NCBI RefSeq assembly: GCF_033441515.1 | Contig: NZ_JAWQJT010000003.1 | Span: forward strand, 2,170,001 to 2,234,000 | Length of the DNA stretch: 64,000 bases | DNA from: Amycolatopsis solani | GTDB lineage: Bacteria > Actinomycetota > Actinomycetes > Mycobacteriales > Pseudonocardiaceae | Reading direction: 5' to 3' | Shown here: positions 33,801-42,156 of the stretch, piece after piece | Layout of the letters: every line of letters starts with the position of its first letter | Numbering within the stretch: the stretch's first letter is position 1 | Position numbers and translations under genes: made by a program | The notes under the pieces: model-generated | Databases searched by the model: none | What the model was told of the DNA's origin: nothing | What the model saw: only the letters and a program-made list of their open reading frames with translations

Positions 33801-35732
33801 CCCGCCCACGACGTCGGTGAGGACCTCCAGGCCGGCGGACTGCTCGTCGAGCTGCTCGGCGACCGGGCCGGCCTCGGCGACGGTCTTGATCGCGCCCGCC
33901 GCCGCGATGAGCCCGTCCACTTCGGCGTGGTAGCCGGTGAACGCCTCCTCGCCCTGCAGGAAGCGCACGGCCCGTTGCGCGGCCTCGGAGAACTCCGTGT
34001 CCAGGTCCGCGATCAGCGTGTCCACGCGGGCGGTGTCGGCGTACCGCAGCTCCCGCACGGTGACCAGCCGCCCGCGCGCCCGGTGCATCTCAGCCAGGCG
34101 CCGCACCCACGCGTCCGCCGCGTTGAGCGCCTCGCCCCGGACCCGCCGCACGAGCGACGCTGTGTCGGCCGCCGCGGTGTCGACGGCTTCGGCCGCCTGC
34201 GCGGTGAGCGAGGTGACCGTCTCGAACTCGTCCAGCACCTGCTCGGCCGTCACGCGGACGTCGGACAGCGGCGAGCGAAGGTCACCCAGCTCACTCTCGC
34301 CGAGCCAGTGGTAGTGGTCGAAAACCCGCGCGCAGGCGGCGATCAGCGCCTCGAACACCGCCGCCGACGGCGCCATTTCCCCGATCATCCTGGTGATCGA
34401 CAGGCAGTCCGAGATCCCGCGGACGAGGTCGGCGTTCCCGACCCGCTCGAGCGGTCCCGTGCCGGCCGGCTGCGACGCGGCGTAGGTGTCCGACTGGAAC
34501 GGCGTCCGCCACACCTGCATCGGGTGCACCCGGCTCGGTTCGTCGGACAGCGCGCGGAACAGGATCATCGTGCCGTCGTCGAACAGCGAGTACCCGTGGC
34601 ACGGGATCGGGTTGGCGACCTCCTTGCGGATCACGTTGTACGGCAGCAGGAGCGAACGTCCCTCGGCCCGCGCGTGGAAGACGTACAGCACGTCCTCGCC
34701 GTTGGGCGAGCGGATCACGCGCTCGAACTCGAGACCGTCCACAGTGGTGTCGAACGTCTTGCTGACGCCGGTGTCGAGGTAGTAGCCGCCGGGGAAGATG
34801 ATGCCGTGGTCCTCGGGGAGCCGCTGGCAGGCCTGCCCGATGCCGTCGAGCCGCACGACGTCCTGGGTGCGCGTGTTGAACACCAGGTAGCGGTACGTGG
34901 TTTCCTTGTACGGCAGCATGCGCAGCAGGATCAGCGGGCCGATCCGGGCGTAGGAGACCTCGGCGTCGGCGAGGCTCTGCAGCGGCTCGTCCACCGGCTC
35001 GGAATACACGCCGGCGCCGGTCTCGGTGTTGTTCTCGACCTTGACCGTCAGGTTGCCGCCGACGGTCTCGACGAAGACCTCGTCCTCGATCGAGATGTGC
35101 GGATGCCGGCCGAGGACGTGGTCCTCGCGGGTCGTCTCGATCCACTCGAAGTCGTGCGACGGCGGGAAGACGTGGTCCCGCTCGCCGCGGCTGTCCAGAT
35201 AGGACACGGTGCCGTCGGCCGCGACACCCCACCGCAGCACCCGGATGTCCTCGGTGCGCGGGCCGATCTGGAACACCGCGAGCAGTTTCCCGTCCAGCCG
35301 GCGCAGCTGCAGCAGCTTCGCCTGCCGGTAGTACCGGTAGAGCTCGCCGAAGTCCCGCCCGAACTGCTCGTCACGCAGCAGTTCGGGCAGTTCCTCCGCA
35401 CTGACGTCGTCGAAGCGGAACGCGTCCCCGTCGCGGCTGAAGCGCTGCAGCGAGAAGACGTCGTCGATCGCCGTCTCGGGCTTCAGGCCGATGAAGACGT
35501 TGTAGCCGAACAGCATCCGCCCGTCGACCGCGACGATGTCCCGCGGCACGCAGTTGTTGGCGGTGCGGATCCGTTCGGTGCCGACCAGCGCGAGCTGCGC
35601 GCTGCCGAACACCTCCAGCCGCCGCGCGTTGAGCTCGTCCGCGCGCTTCGCCAGCTCGGCGGCCTGGGCGGCCAGCCGGACGCGGAGCACGTCATAGGTG
35701 CCCGCGTCCAGCTGCGTTTCGGCCGTCGTCAC
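30837..35732 (-). CDS. Giant DUF3686-type AAA+ ATPase (DNA-repair-ATPase family)
   Basis: The 1,631-residue protein has a long N-terminal domain (about 1-470; NNCVPRDIVAVDGRMLFGYN, VENNTETGAGVYSEPVDEPL), matching what databases call DUF3686/'DNA repair ATPase'. A coiled-coil, Ala/Glu/Arg-rich middle follows (about 480-850), then a middle domain and a C-terminal AAA+ module: Walker A SPPGYGKTTLMEY, Walker B NVLLYLDDIQHTSPEL, and VCMAGNPYTEQGK, suggesting a MoxR/remodelling-type AAA+. No signal or membrane segment is seen. Its GTG overlaps the flotillin stop (GTGA), so it is translationally coupled to the flotillin. It probably acts as a remodeller recruited to a flotillin membrane scaffold; this is inference from linkage. 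The 'DNA repair' name is weakly founded. Confidence 0.85.
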   Translation of the reverse strand: MTTAETQLDAGTYDVLRVRLAAQAAELAKRADELNARRLEVFGSAQLALVGTERIRTANNCVPRDIVAVDGRMLFGYNVFIGLKPETAIDDVFSLQRFSRDGDAFRFDDVSAEELPELLRDEQFGRDFGELYRYYRQAKLLQLRRLDGKLLAVFQIGPRTEDIRVLRWGVAADGTVSYLDSRGERDHVFPPSHDFEWIETTREDHVLGRHPHISIEDEVFVETVGGNLTVKVENNTETGAGVYSEPVDEPLQSLADAEVSYARIGPLILLRMLPYKETTYRYLVFNTRTQDVVRLDGIGQACQRLPEDHGIIFPGGYYLDTGVSKTFDTTVDGLEFERVIRSPNGEDVLYVFHARAEGRSLLLPYNVIRKEVANPIPCHGYSLFDDGTMILFRALSDEPSRVHPMQVWRTPFQSDTYAASQPAGTGPLERVGNADLVRGISDCLSITRMIGEMAPSAAVFEALIAACARVFDHYHWLGESELGDLRSPLSDVRVTAEQVLDEFETVTSLTAQAAEAVDTAAADTASLVRRVRGEALNAADAWVRRLAEMHRARGRLVTVRELRYADTARVDTLIADLDTEFSEAAQRAVRFLQGEEAFTGYHAEVDGLIAAAGAIKTVAEAGPVAEQLDEQSAGLEVLTDVVGGLDIADAVVRTKILERVGEVIGAVNRARATLEARRKELLETEGRAEFAAEFALLAQAVTGGLAVADTPERCDEQLGRLLLQLENLESRFGEFDDFLTALGEKRTDVYEAFSSRKQALLDERARRADRLVESAGRILGSVTRRVGSLGSAEEINTYFAADPMVSKLRSVVDDLRALGDQVRAEELEGRVKAARQEAGRALRDRLDLYGEGGETIRLGRNTFAVNTQDIDLTLVPHDGSMKFAITGTDYRAAVRDPAFEATRPYWEQLLVSESPEVYRAEYLATSILAERPAAELVEADLLDVVRSVAGERYDEGYARGVHDHDAAAILGALLRLRSAAGLLRYPPAARAAAQLFWAFGADERARAAWTTRAASLARVREAFGATPAIDALARELGDAITAFTDGLGLETELAGEYLVEELAATPPGFVTSGGARAVLDKFRLDRRSFAEDLGSLDDLADRYQLADAWLRSFVDAAGLPADELPEAVAIELCDLPRYDSSATLTATVDGLLGAHPRLAGRSVTVRLDETLARTHRFRRDRVPGFRAYQRLRNDLVAAERDRLRLAEYQPKVMSAFVRNRLLDEVYLPLIGDNLAKQLGAAGDAKRTDQSGLLLLISPPGYGKTTLMEYVASRLGLVFVKVNGPALGHDVTSVDPADAPNATARQEVEKISFALEQGNNVLLYLDDIQHTSPELLQKFISLCDAQRRMEGVWEGRTRTYDLRGKRFAVCMAGNPYTEQGKRFRIPDMLANRADVWNLGDVLSGKEELFALSYIENALTSNAVLAPLVSRDRSDVDVLVRMANGDGSVRADQLSHGYSATELEQILAVLRKLVRVQRTVLANNQAYIASAAQADASRTEPPFQLQGSYRNMNKLAERIVPAMNDAELEALIDDHYAGEAQTLTSGAEANLLKLAELRGRLTPSQSERWAAVKAAYLREQALGGDGEDPLSRAVGAVGLLADRVGAIETAIGRAAQRLAREEVPAGELDPPTG

Positions 35733-37738
35733 TGCTTCGCGGCGACGACGGTGGCGACCGACGTCTCGGCGAGGCCGAGCCGCTGCGCCGTGGTCATCAG
35801 CTCACGGAGCTTGTCGCTGTCCGGCCCGCCGGCCTGCAGCTGCTTCGCCAGGAAGGCCGACAGCGTCAGGTTCTTCACGTCTTCGGTGCTGACCGCGCCG
35901 ATCAGCTTGGCGAGGTCGTCGGTGAAGTTCGCCGACCCGTCGACGTAGGGCCGCGCGAGCGCCCCGACGACGTCGGAGTGCTGCACGAAGCCGTCGACGC
36001 TCTTGCCGAGGCCGATCGAGCCGACGATCCGGTCGAAGAACGTGGTCTCGCCGCCGACGATGTCGATGTCGGCCTTCTCCAGGCCGGCGCTGAGCACGAC
36101 GGCCTGCGCTTCGGCGACGTCCCGCTGCACGTCGAGCGCGGCCAGCCGGATCTCCTTCTCGGCGTCCAGCCGCAGCCGGTACTCCTCGTGCTCCCGGCTG
36201 GCGTTGTCGAGCGCGGCCAACGCGGCGGCCTTGTCGGTGAGGCCCTCGGCCTCGCCCTTCAGCTTGTCGCGCAACGCCTCGGCGATCACGACGGCCTTCT
36301 CGCGCTCGACGATCGCCTCGGCGCGGCCGATCTTCTCCAGCGCGACGGCGTCGCGCTCCCGGACCTGCGCGGCGGCGAGCCCGGCCGCCGCCTCCTCGGC
36401 CTGGATGCCCTCCGCGAGCCGGATCTTCGCCCGCGTCTCCAGCTCGGCGGCCTGCTGGCGCGCCTCGGCGAGGGTCAGCTCCTCGCGGGCCTTGAACTTG
36501 GCGGCCTGCTCCGCGGCCTCGGCGGCCTTGATGCCCTTGACCAGGTTCTCCTGGGCGGTGGCCTCGGCGCGGATGACGACCGCCTCGCGGTCGCGCTGAG
36601 CCTCCTCGACCACGCGCAGCTTCTTGATGTTCTCTTCCTGCTCGGCCACGGTCTTTTCGACGGCGATCCGCTCGCGGATCACCTCGGCGATCGACCGCTT
36701 TTCGGTCTCGAGTTCCTTGTCCTTGGAAATCCGGGACAGCTCGGTCTCGCGCTCGCGGCCGATCACTTCGAGCAGGCGGTCCTTTTCGATCCGCTCGGAC
36801 TCGATGGCGATGACGCGTTCGCGGTTCTTGCCGGCGACCTCGATCTCGCGCTGCTGGTTCTGCTGCTGGATGCCGAGCTGCTCGTCGGTGCGCAGCTGCG
36901 CGGCCTGCGACTTGAGCCGCTCCTCGGCCTGCACCTTCGCGATTTCGGCTTCTTCGCGCGCCCGCATGGTTTCGATTTCGCGGCGCTGCTTGATTTCGGC
37001 GTCGGCCTGGCGGCGCTCGAGTTCGAGGATCGCTTCACGCGCGTCGACGTTCTGGCGCGTGATCTCCTTTTCTTCGTGACGGCGGAATTCGTTGGTGCGC
37101 ACGTGCTCGATCGCCGTCAGCTCGGTGATCTTGCGGATACCCTGCGCGTCCAGGATGTTGGCTGAATCGAGCGACGCCATCGGGGTCTGCTCGAGGTAGT
37201 CGATCGCCGCGTCTTCGAGGCTGTAGCCGTTGAGGTCGGTGCCGATGACGCGGATGATCTGGTCGCGGAACTCGTTGCGCTTGGTGTAGAGGTCGACGAA
37301 GTCGAGTTGCTTGCCGACGGTTTTCAGCGCCTCGGAGAACTTGGCGTTGAACAGTTCCTGCAGGGTGCCCTGGTCGCTCGCGCGTTCGGTGCCGATCGCC
37401 TGCGCGACCTTCACGACGTCCTCGACGGTCTTGTTGACGCGGACGAAGAACGAAATCCGGATGTCGGCGCGGATGTTGTCGCGGCAGATCAGGCCTTCCT
37501 GGCCGGTGCGCTCGATGTCGATGGTCTTCACCGAGATGTCCATGACCTCGGACTTGTGCAGCACGGGCAGCACGACCGCGCCGGTGAAGGTGACGTCGAC
37601 CTTGCGCACCTTCGAGATGATCAGCGCCTTGCCCTGCGGCACCTTGCGGAACAACCGGCTCACGACGAACAGCAGCACCAGGACGATCAGGACCACGACG
37701 GCGATCAACACGCCGGCCCCCAGGCCGATGGCATCCAT
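35729..37738 (-). CDS. Flotillin-like SPFH membrane scaffold protein (YqiK-like)
   Basis: The 669-residue protein has an N-terminal membrane anchor (GVLIAVVVLIVLVLLFVVSR) and an SPFH domain (KVPQGKALIISKVRKVDV, ISVKTIDIERTGQEGLICRD, TDLNGYSLEDAAIDYLEQTP). It then has a long coiled coil of EA/ER-rich heptads (about 210-540; AEIAKVQAEERLKSQAAQL), typical of flotillins. A C-terminal helical domain ends in AKQ. E. coli YqiK and other flotillins organise membrane microdomains and bind NfeD/YqiJ partners. The upstream gene is YqiJ-like and the downstream one is a giant AAA+ ATPase, forming one operon with 6 nt and a 4-nt overlap between genes. Longer coiled coil than Bacillus FloT. Confidence 0.93.
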   Translation of the reverse strand: MDAIGLGAGVLIAVVVLIVLVLLFVVSRLFRKVPQGKALIISKVRKVDVTFTGAVVLPVLHKSEVMDISVKTIDIERTGQEGLICRDNIRADIRISFFVRVNKTVEDVVKVAQAIGTERASDQGTLQELFNAKFSEALKTVGKQLDFVDLYTKRNEFRDQIIRVIGTDLNGYSLEDAAIDYLEQTPMASLDSANILDAQGIRKITELTAIEHVRTNEFRRHEEKEITRQNVDAREAILELERRQADAEIKQRREIETMRAREEAEIAKVQAEERLKSQAAQLRTDEQLGIQQQNQQREIEVAGKNRERVIAIESERIEKDRLLEVIGRERETELSRISKDKELETEKRSIAEVIRERIAVEKTVAEQEENIKKLRVVEEAQRDREAVVIRAEATAQENLVKGIKAAEAAEQAAKFKAREELTLAEARQQAAELETRAKIRLAEGIQAEEAAAGLAAAQVRERDAVALEKIGRAEAIVEREKAVVIAEALRDKLKGEAEGLTDKAAALAALDNASREHEEYRLRLDAEKEIRLAALDVQRDVAEAQAVVLSAGLEKADIDIVGGETTFFDRIVGSIGLGKSVDGFVQHSDVVGALARPYVDGSANFTDDLAKLIGAVSTEDVKNLTLSAFLAKQLQAGGPDSDKLRELMTTAQRLGLAETSVATVVAAKQ

Positions 37739-37744
37739 TCCAGT

Positions 37745-38314
37745 TCAGTCCTTTTCTGCTTCGAGTTCCATGGGGCTGACCCAGAAGAACTCACCCGCGG
37801 AGTCGTAGTCATAGAGGACAACGCGGCTCCCCACGCCGAGGTTGCCTTCGCCGGCCAGTCGAATTTGGACGATCGCCGACGAGCCGTCGGCCGCGGTGGC
37901 TTCGGCCTGCCCGAAGTCCTCGGTGACACTCGACGTCCGCACGACGGCGACCCGGCCGACGAAGTCCTGCCGCGTCGGTTCGGCCCCGGCGAAGACCCGT
38001 CTCAAGGGAACGACGACCAGTCGCGTCCCGAGCGCCCCGCCGACGAGCGCGGCCAGGAGCACCGCGAAGCCGAGGACGACCCGCAGGGGCGCGCCTTCGA
38101 TGAGGACCGTGCCGACGAGGCTGAGGAACCAGCTGAAGGCGACCAGCAGCGACAGTGAAATGGACAGCGGGACGCCGCCGAAGAAGCCGATGTCGCCGTC
38201 TTCGATGTCGAGGACGCCGAGCAGGGCCAGCCCCCAATAGCCGATCACGACGACCAGCAAGACGCTGAAGAGCACGGCAGGAAAAGCCAAAGCCGCGGAC
38301 ACGAACCCGCTCAT
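37745..38314 (-). CDS. YqiJ/NfeD-like OB-fold membrane protein, flotillin partner
   Basis: The 189-residue product has three or four membrane helices (AALAFPAVLFSVLLVVVIGYWG, ISLSLLVAFSWFLSLVGTVLI, VLGFAVLLAALVGGALGTRL). A C-terminal soluble OB-like domain follows (DFVGRVAVVRTSSVTEDFGQ, IVQIRLAGEGNLGVGSRVVLYDY). This matches E. coli YqiJ, encoded next to flotillin YqiK, and the NfeD family generally. The ATG at 38314 has GGGGGAGAG upstream; the extension upstream in frame looks like a leader. It is the first gene of the operon, with flotillin starting 6 nt later. Confidence 0.85.
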   Translation of the reverse strand: MSGFVSAALAFPAVLFSVLLVVVIGYWGLALLGVLDIEDGDIGFFGGVPLSISLSLLVAFSWFLSLVGTVLIEGAPLRVVLGFAVLLAALVGGALGTRLVVVPLRRVFAGAEPTRQDFVGRVAVVRTSSVTEDFGQAEATAADGSSAIVQIRLAGEGNLGVGSRVVLYDYDSAGEFFWVSPMELEAEKD

Positions 38315-38429
38315 CGTTTTCTCTCCCCCAAGGACGGGCCCGGCACCGCGAGGCCCTGGCCAGCGACTATAACCGGCGCGCGAGAGAGCGAGCGAACATT
38401 TCGGACACGAAGCGGTCACGCGCGAGCCG

Positions 38430-39251
38430 TCAGCCCGTCACCGCTGCCGGATACGGTTCGTGCCGGCTCCACCCGTCCTGGTGCGACCACAGCAGCACCC
38501 GGCGGCCGAACACCGGCGCGACCCACAAGTGCGTGATGGCGCCGCGCTCTCGCAGCGGCTCCTCCGGAACGCCGTCGGCTCGCACGAGCGCGTCGAACAC
38601 GTCGGGCGCCAGCCCGGTGTAGTCCACGGTCAGGTACAGATGCCGTTCGTCGGCTCGGCACCGCGCGAGTTTCGCCAGTACACGGACGGCCTGCCCGGTC
38701 ATCAGCCACCGTTCCAGCGCGGGCGCCACGGTGGCCAGGTCCGCGGGCGCCCGGCCGCGGCCGGGCGTCACGCTGACCGTCGCCGGCTCGTCCAGCTTCC
38801 CCGGGTGCCCCACCAGCTGGGCCGGCGCCCGGTGCACCAGCCAGTGCAGGTCGGGTACCGCGGCCGTCACCGGCGCCGGGAGCCCGGCGGGGGTGGTCAC
38901 GCCGTGCGCTTCGCACGTCCTGGCCGCTACGGGGAACACCTCCCGCACCCGGGACAGGCACCGGACGTCGCTGACGGTCACGAGCCACCACCAGCGGGCC
39001 GGTGCCGTCCACCGCAGATCCGACTCGCGCCGCAGGTGGGAAAGCCCGAGCTCCCGCCGCTCCCCGACCGTCGACTCGACGAGAGCCACCCGGCGGCCGT
39101 CGGAACGGACCAGGGAGATTCCGGCCGGGCCCTCGTCCGGGTGTGCCGTCGCGTCGAGCACCCGTCCCACCACTTCGACGGCCGCCTCCTCTTGGGGTGA
39201 AAGCGCGGCATCCACAGTTGTCGCCCCTCCCGCGGTCGATGCCGGCACCAT
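38430..39251 (-). CDS. Conserved hypothetical protein, coupled to the gene upstream
   Basis: The 273-residue soluble protein starts at ATG 39251, which overlaps the stop of the upstream gene (TGATG). It is rich in Arg, Ala, Val and Trp. Readable blocks are VVGRVLDATAHPDEGPAGIS, VALVESTVGERRELGLSHLR, ARWWWLVTVSDVRCLSRVRE, FDALVRADGVPEEPLRERGA and HLWVAPVFGRRVLLWSHQDG. No domain, signal or membrane segment is recognised. It ends 115 nt before the YqiJ-like gene on the same strand, so it may belong to the flotillin unit or be separate. The mixture of short beta-rich blocks does not suggest an enzyme I can name. Confidence 0.65.
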   Translation of the reverse strand: MVPASTAGGATTVDAALSPQEEAAVEVVGRVLDATAHPDEGPAGISLVRSDGRRVALVESTVGERRELGLSHLRRESDLRWTAPARWWWLVTVSDVRCLSRVREVFPVAARTCEAHGVTTPAGLPAPVTAAVPDLHWLVHRAPAQLVGHPGKLDEPATVSVTPGRGRAPADLATVAPALERWLMTGQAVRVLAKLARCRADERHLYLTVDYTGLAPDVFDALVRADGVPEEPLRERGAITHLWVAPVFGRRVLLWSHQDGWSRHEPYPAAVTG

Positions 39252-39859
39252 CACTTCGCCAAGCCCGCCTCATCGGCAGCGTCGTCGACCGCCTTGCCCG
39301 CTTCGGCGGCCAAGCCGGCCAGGTCGGGCAGGTCCGGTTTCAGCTCCCTGGCCCTGGCCGCGATTCGCTGCACCAGCGCGACCGAGTTCCGGGCCAGCCG
39401 CACCGCGTCGGCCATCCGGTCGTCCGCGGCCAGCCGTTCGATGTGCCAGGCCAGCCCGGCGAGCGTCTCGTCGTCGGTGTCCGGGGACAGGTAGCCGGCC
39501 AGCCCCGGCGGGTACCGCGTGCCGGCGCGCAGTTCGGCCAGCGCGGTCACCACCGCGGGCTCGGCGCTGACCGTGTCCAGCAGGTCGATCAGCGCGAACA
39601 TCCTGGCCACGATCCTCGGCCGGCCGGGGAAGCGGTCCAGCCACCGCACCAGCTCGGCGTCGCCGCCGAGGTGCCGCACGATCCGGGTCAGCTGCGCGGC
39701 GAGCGCGGTGGGCAGCTCAGCGTGGAACACGGCGATGAGGGCCACCTGGCCGGCCAGCTCGGCCTGACCGGCTTCGTCCAGCTCGCCGGCGACGAACTTC
39801 TTGACCAGCTTCGTGTCGAGAACGAAGCCCGGTTTCACCGGCTGCTCGTGATCGGTCAT
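39251..39859 (-). CDS. Conserved hypothetical helical protein
   Basis: The 202-residue product from ATG 39859 is almost entirely helical: KPGFVLDTKLVKKFVAGELD, then AELAGQVALIAVFHAELP, RIVARMFALIDLLDTVSAEP, RMADAVRLARNSVALVQRIA, and a C-terminal EAGKAVDDAADEAGLAK. There is no signal peptide, membrane segment or catalytic motif. The weak ribosome site is GGGGAGA. Coupling with the next gene suggests the two proteins act together. Function unknown; candidate upstream members of the flotillin-AAA+ region. Confidence 0.65.
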   Translation of the reverse strand: MTDHEQPVKPGFVLDTKLVKKFVAGELDEAGQAELAGQVALIAVFHAELPTALAAQLTRIVRHLGGDAELVRWLDRFPGRPRIVARMFALIDLLDTVSAEPAVVTALAELRAGTRYPPGLAGYLSPDTDDETLAGLAWHIERLAADDRMADAVRLARNSVALVQRIAARARELKPDLPDLAGLAAEAGKAVDDAADEAGLAK

Positions 39860-40007
39860 GGGTCTCCCCGGTTCGGGACGACGTCGGCTGCTCGACCATG
39901 CACCGGATCGCACCGGCGCCGTATCGGCCCGGCAGGCCGAATCGGCCCGGCGAAATCGGTCCCCGGCATCCGAGCCGCCGCCCGCCCGCGGCGGCCATCC
40001 TTGGATC

Positions 40008-40412
40008 ATGGATCACGACCAGTTCGTCGCCGAGGTGGCCGAGCGGGCCGACGTCCCGCGGGACCAGGCCGAGGCGCTGACCCAGGCCACCCTGTGGACG
40101 CTGAGCGAACGCATCACCGGCGGGGAGGCGCGCCACATCGCCGGGCAACTCCCCGTGGAGCTGCAAACCCCGCTGGCCGCGGCCGAGGAGGAAGCCGAGG
40201 GTTTCAGCCTCGACGAGTTCATCCGCCGGACCGCGGAACGGGCCGGCGTGGACCGGGGCACCGCGGACATCGGCGTGGCAGCGGTCTTCGCCACGCTGCG
40301 CGACACGATCGACGGTGACGACGTCCGCCACATGATGAGCCAGCTGCCGCTGGAGTTCCGGGAAATGGCAGCCGGCCCTCGGCTTCGAGCGCCAGGAGGA
40401 GACCTGCCGTGA
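40008..40412 (+). CDS. DUF2267 domain protein
   Basis: The 134-residue protein has two DUF2267-type halves: FVAEVAERADVPRDQAEALT ... TLSERITGGEARHIAGQLP, then FIRRTAERAGVDRGTADIGV ... TIDGDDVRHMMSQLPLEF, a well-recognised duplicated helical pattern. There is no signal peptide and the ribosome site is weak (possibly leaderless). DUF2267 proteins are often stress-induced and small; role unknown. It is divergent from the unknown gene pair. Confidence 0.85.
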   Translation: MDHDQFVAEVAERADVPRDQAEALTQATLWTLSERITGGEARHIAGQLPVELQTPLAAAEEEAEGFSLDEFIRRTAERAGVDRGTADIGVAAVFATLRDTIDGDDVRHMMSQLPLEFREMAAGPRLRAPGGDLP

Positions 40413-40511
40413 CACTCGGAGGCCGATGACGCGACGGCAGACTCGCCGCACCCTTGATCGCGTGTCGGATCGGACCTACTCTTCAGCGTCGCTGCTTGCC
40501 GAGGAGGTCCC

Positions 40512-41927
40512 ATGCGAGGCGCCAACCGTAGCCGTGGCCGGCTGGTGGTCATCTCCTGCGCGCTGTCCGTCGGCTTGCTCGCCGCGACGAGCCCGGCAGC
40601 GGAAGCGGCGCCGCGGTACTCCCCCGGGGCGCCGGGGGCCGGGGATCCGTACTTCCCGGACATGGGCAACGGCGGCTACGACGTCGGCCACTACGACATC
40701 CGGCTGGCGTACCACCCCGAGACCCAGGCGATCGACGCCACCACGACGATCCTCGCCACGGCCACCCAAGACCTCTCCCGTTTCGACCTGGACTTCCAGG
40801 GACCGCTGACGATCAGCAAGCTCACGGTGAACGGCCGGACCGCCGCCTTCACCCGCAGCGGGGCCCAGGAGCTGGTGATCACGCCGCCGTCCGGCCTGCG
40901 GAAGGGGAGCCCGTTCGTCGTCTCGGTGAGCTACGCCGGTGTCCCGCAGCAGATCGACGACCCGGCGCTGGGCGTCTCCGGCTGGGTCGCCACCAAGGAC
41001 GGCGCGGTCGCGCTCAACCAGCCGATCGGCGCGGCGACCTACTACCCGGTGAACGACACCCCCGACGACAAGGCGACCTACACCCAGACCATCACCGTGC
41101 CGGCCGGGCTCACCGTGCTGGCCAACGGCGAGCCCGGGCCCACCACCACGCGCGATCACCAGACCACGTTCCGCTGGTCCATGAACCGGCCGATGGCCAG
41201 CGAGCTGGCCATGCTCGCGATCGGCGACTACCACGTCACCCGCGGTGTCGCGGCCGGCGGCCTGCCGAACATCACCGCGATCGGCAAGTCGATCGACACC
41301 AAGCCCGGGCAGGGCAAGGTCTTCAACGACACCACGGCGCAGATCATCCAGTGGGAGTCCTCGGTGTACGGGCCGTACCCGTTCGACTCGACCGGCGGCA
41401 TCCTCGCCGACGTCGGCGTCGGCTACGCGCTCGAGACGCAGAGCCGGCCGGTCTACGACCAGAAGACCAGCCGCGTCGACGGCGACCTGCTCGCCCACGA
41501 ACTCGGCCACCAGTGGTTCGGCGACAGCCTCACCCCGGCGCGCTGGTCGGACATCTGGCTGAACGAGGGCTTCGCGACCTACTCGGAGTGGCTCTACCAG
41601 GAGAAGTTCGCCGGCGTCCCGGTGCAGCAGACCTTCGCGAAGACGTACGCCGAGGAGAAGGACTGGAGCGGCAAGGTCGCCGACCCCGGCCGCGACCACA
41701 TCTTCGACGACCTGGTCTACAACCGCGGCGCGATGGCCCTGCAGGCGCTGCGCGTGAAGATCGGCGACCGCGACTTCTTCCGGCTGCTCTCGCTGTGGCC
41801 GTCGACGCAGCGGTACGGCAACGTCTCGACGCGGCAGTTCACCGAGTTCGTCGAGCGACTGACCCACCGCGACCTCGGCTCGTTCTTCCGGACGTGGCTC
41901 TACCAGCCGGGCAAGCCGGCCCTCTGA
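40512..41927 (+). CDS. Secreted M1-family zinc metallopeptidase
   Basis: The 471-residue protein has a Sec signal (VVISCALSVGLLAATSPAAEA, cut near residue 32) followed by the beta-rich M1 N-domain (YDVGHYDIRLAYHPETQAID). The catalytic domain has the exopeptidase-like VGYALETQSRP motif, in the position of GxMEN, and HELGHQWF (HExxH) with the third zinc ligand in WLNEGFATYSE. GAGGAGG precedes the ATG. It lacks the long C-terminal helical domain of cytosolic aminopeptidases, as in other secreted actinobacterial M1 enzymes. Probably degrades extracellular peptides. Confidence 0.93.
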   Translation: MRGANRSRGRLVVISCALSVGLLAATSPAAEAAPRYSPGAPGAGDPYFPDMGNGGYDVGHYDIRLAYHPETQAIDATTTILATATQDLSRFDLDFQGPLTISKLTVNGRTAAFTRSGAQELVITPPSGLRKGSPFVVSVSYAGVPQQIDDPALGVSGWVATKDGAVALNQPIGAATYYPVNDTPDDKATYTQTITVPAGLTVLANGEPGPTTTRDHQTTFRWSMNRPMASELAMLAIGDYHVTRGVAAGGLPNITAIGKSIDTKPGQGKVFNDTTAQIIQWESSVYGPYPFDSTGGILADVGVGYALETQSRPVYDQKTSRVDGDLLAHELGHQWFGDSLTPARWSDIWLNEGFATYSEWLYQEKFAGVPVQQTFAKTYAEEKDWSGKVADPGRDHIFDDLVYNRGAMALQALRVKIGDRDFFRLLSLWPSTQRYGNVSTRQFTEFVERLTHRDLGSFFRTWLYQPGKPAL

Positions 41928-42156
41928 TCCGAAACCGGGTTCTTCTCCGCACCGCGGGCGCCGACAGGTCGATGCGGCAGCGGGTCGAATCCCGCAACCG
42001 GCGGATCGGCGGCGGTGGGACCAGGCTGGACCGGCCGGCAGGTGCTTGACGTCGCGGGCGGGCCGACCTGTTCGCTGGTCTGTACCTCGCGTTGTACGTT
42101 GTCGACAAGCCGTCAACGCCGACGGGAAACCGCCGGTCAAGGGGCTAGGAGGCATC

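Noticed and set aside
30195..35948. 1,917-codon open frame on the plus strand opposite the AAA+ ATPase gene
   Set aside because: Mirror frame of a long high-GC gene; composition is Arg/Gly/Val/His-rich without domains or a ribosome site, and only its first part coincides with a short luciferase-like remnant.
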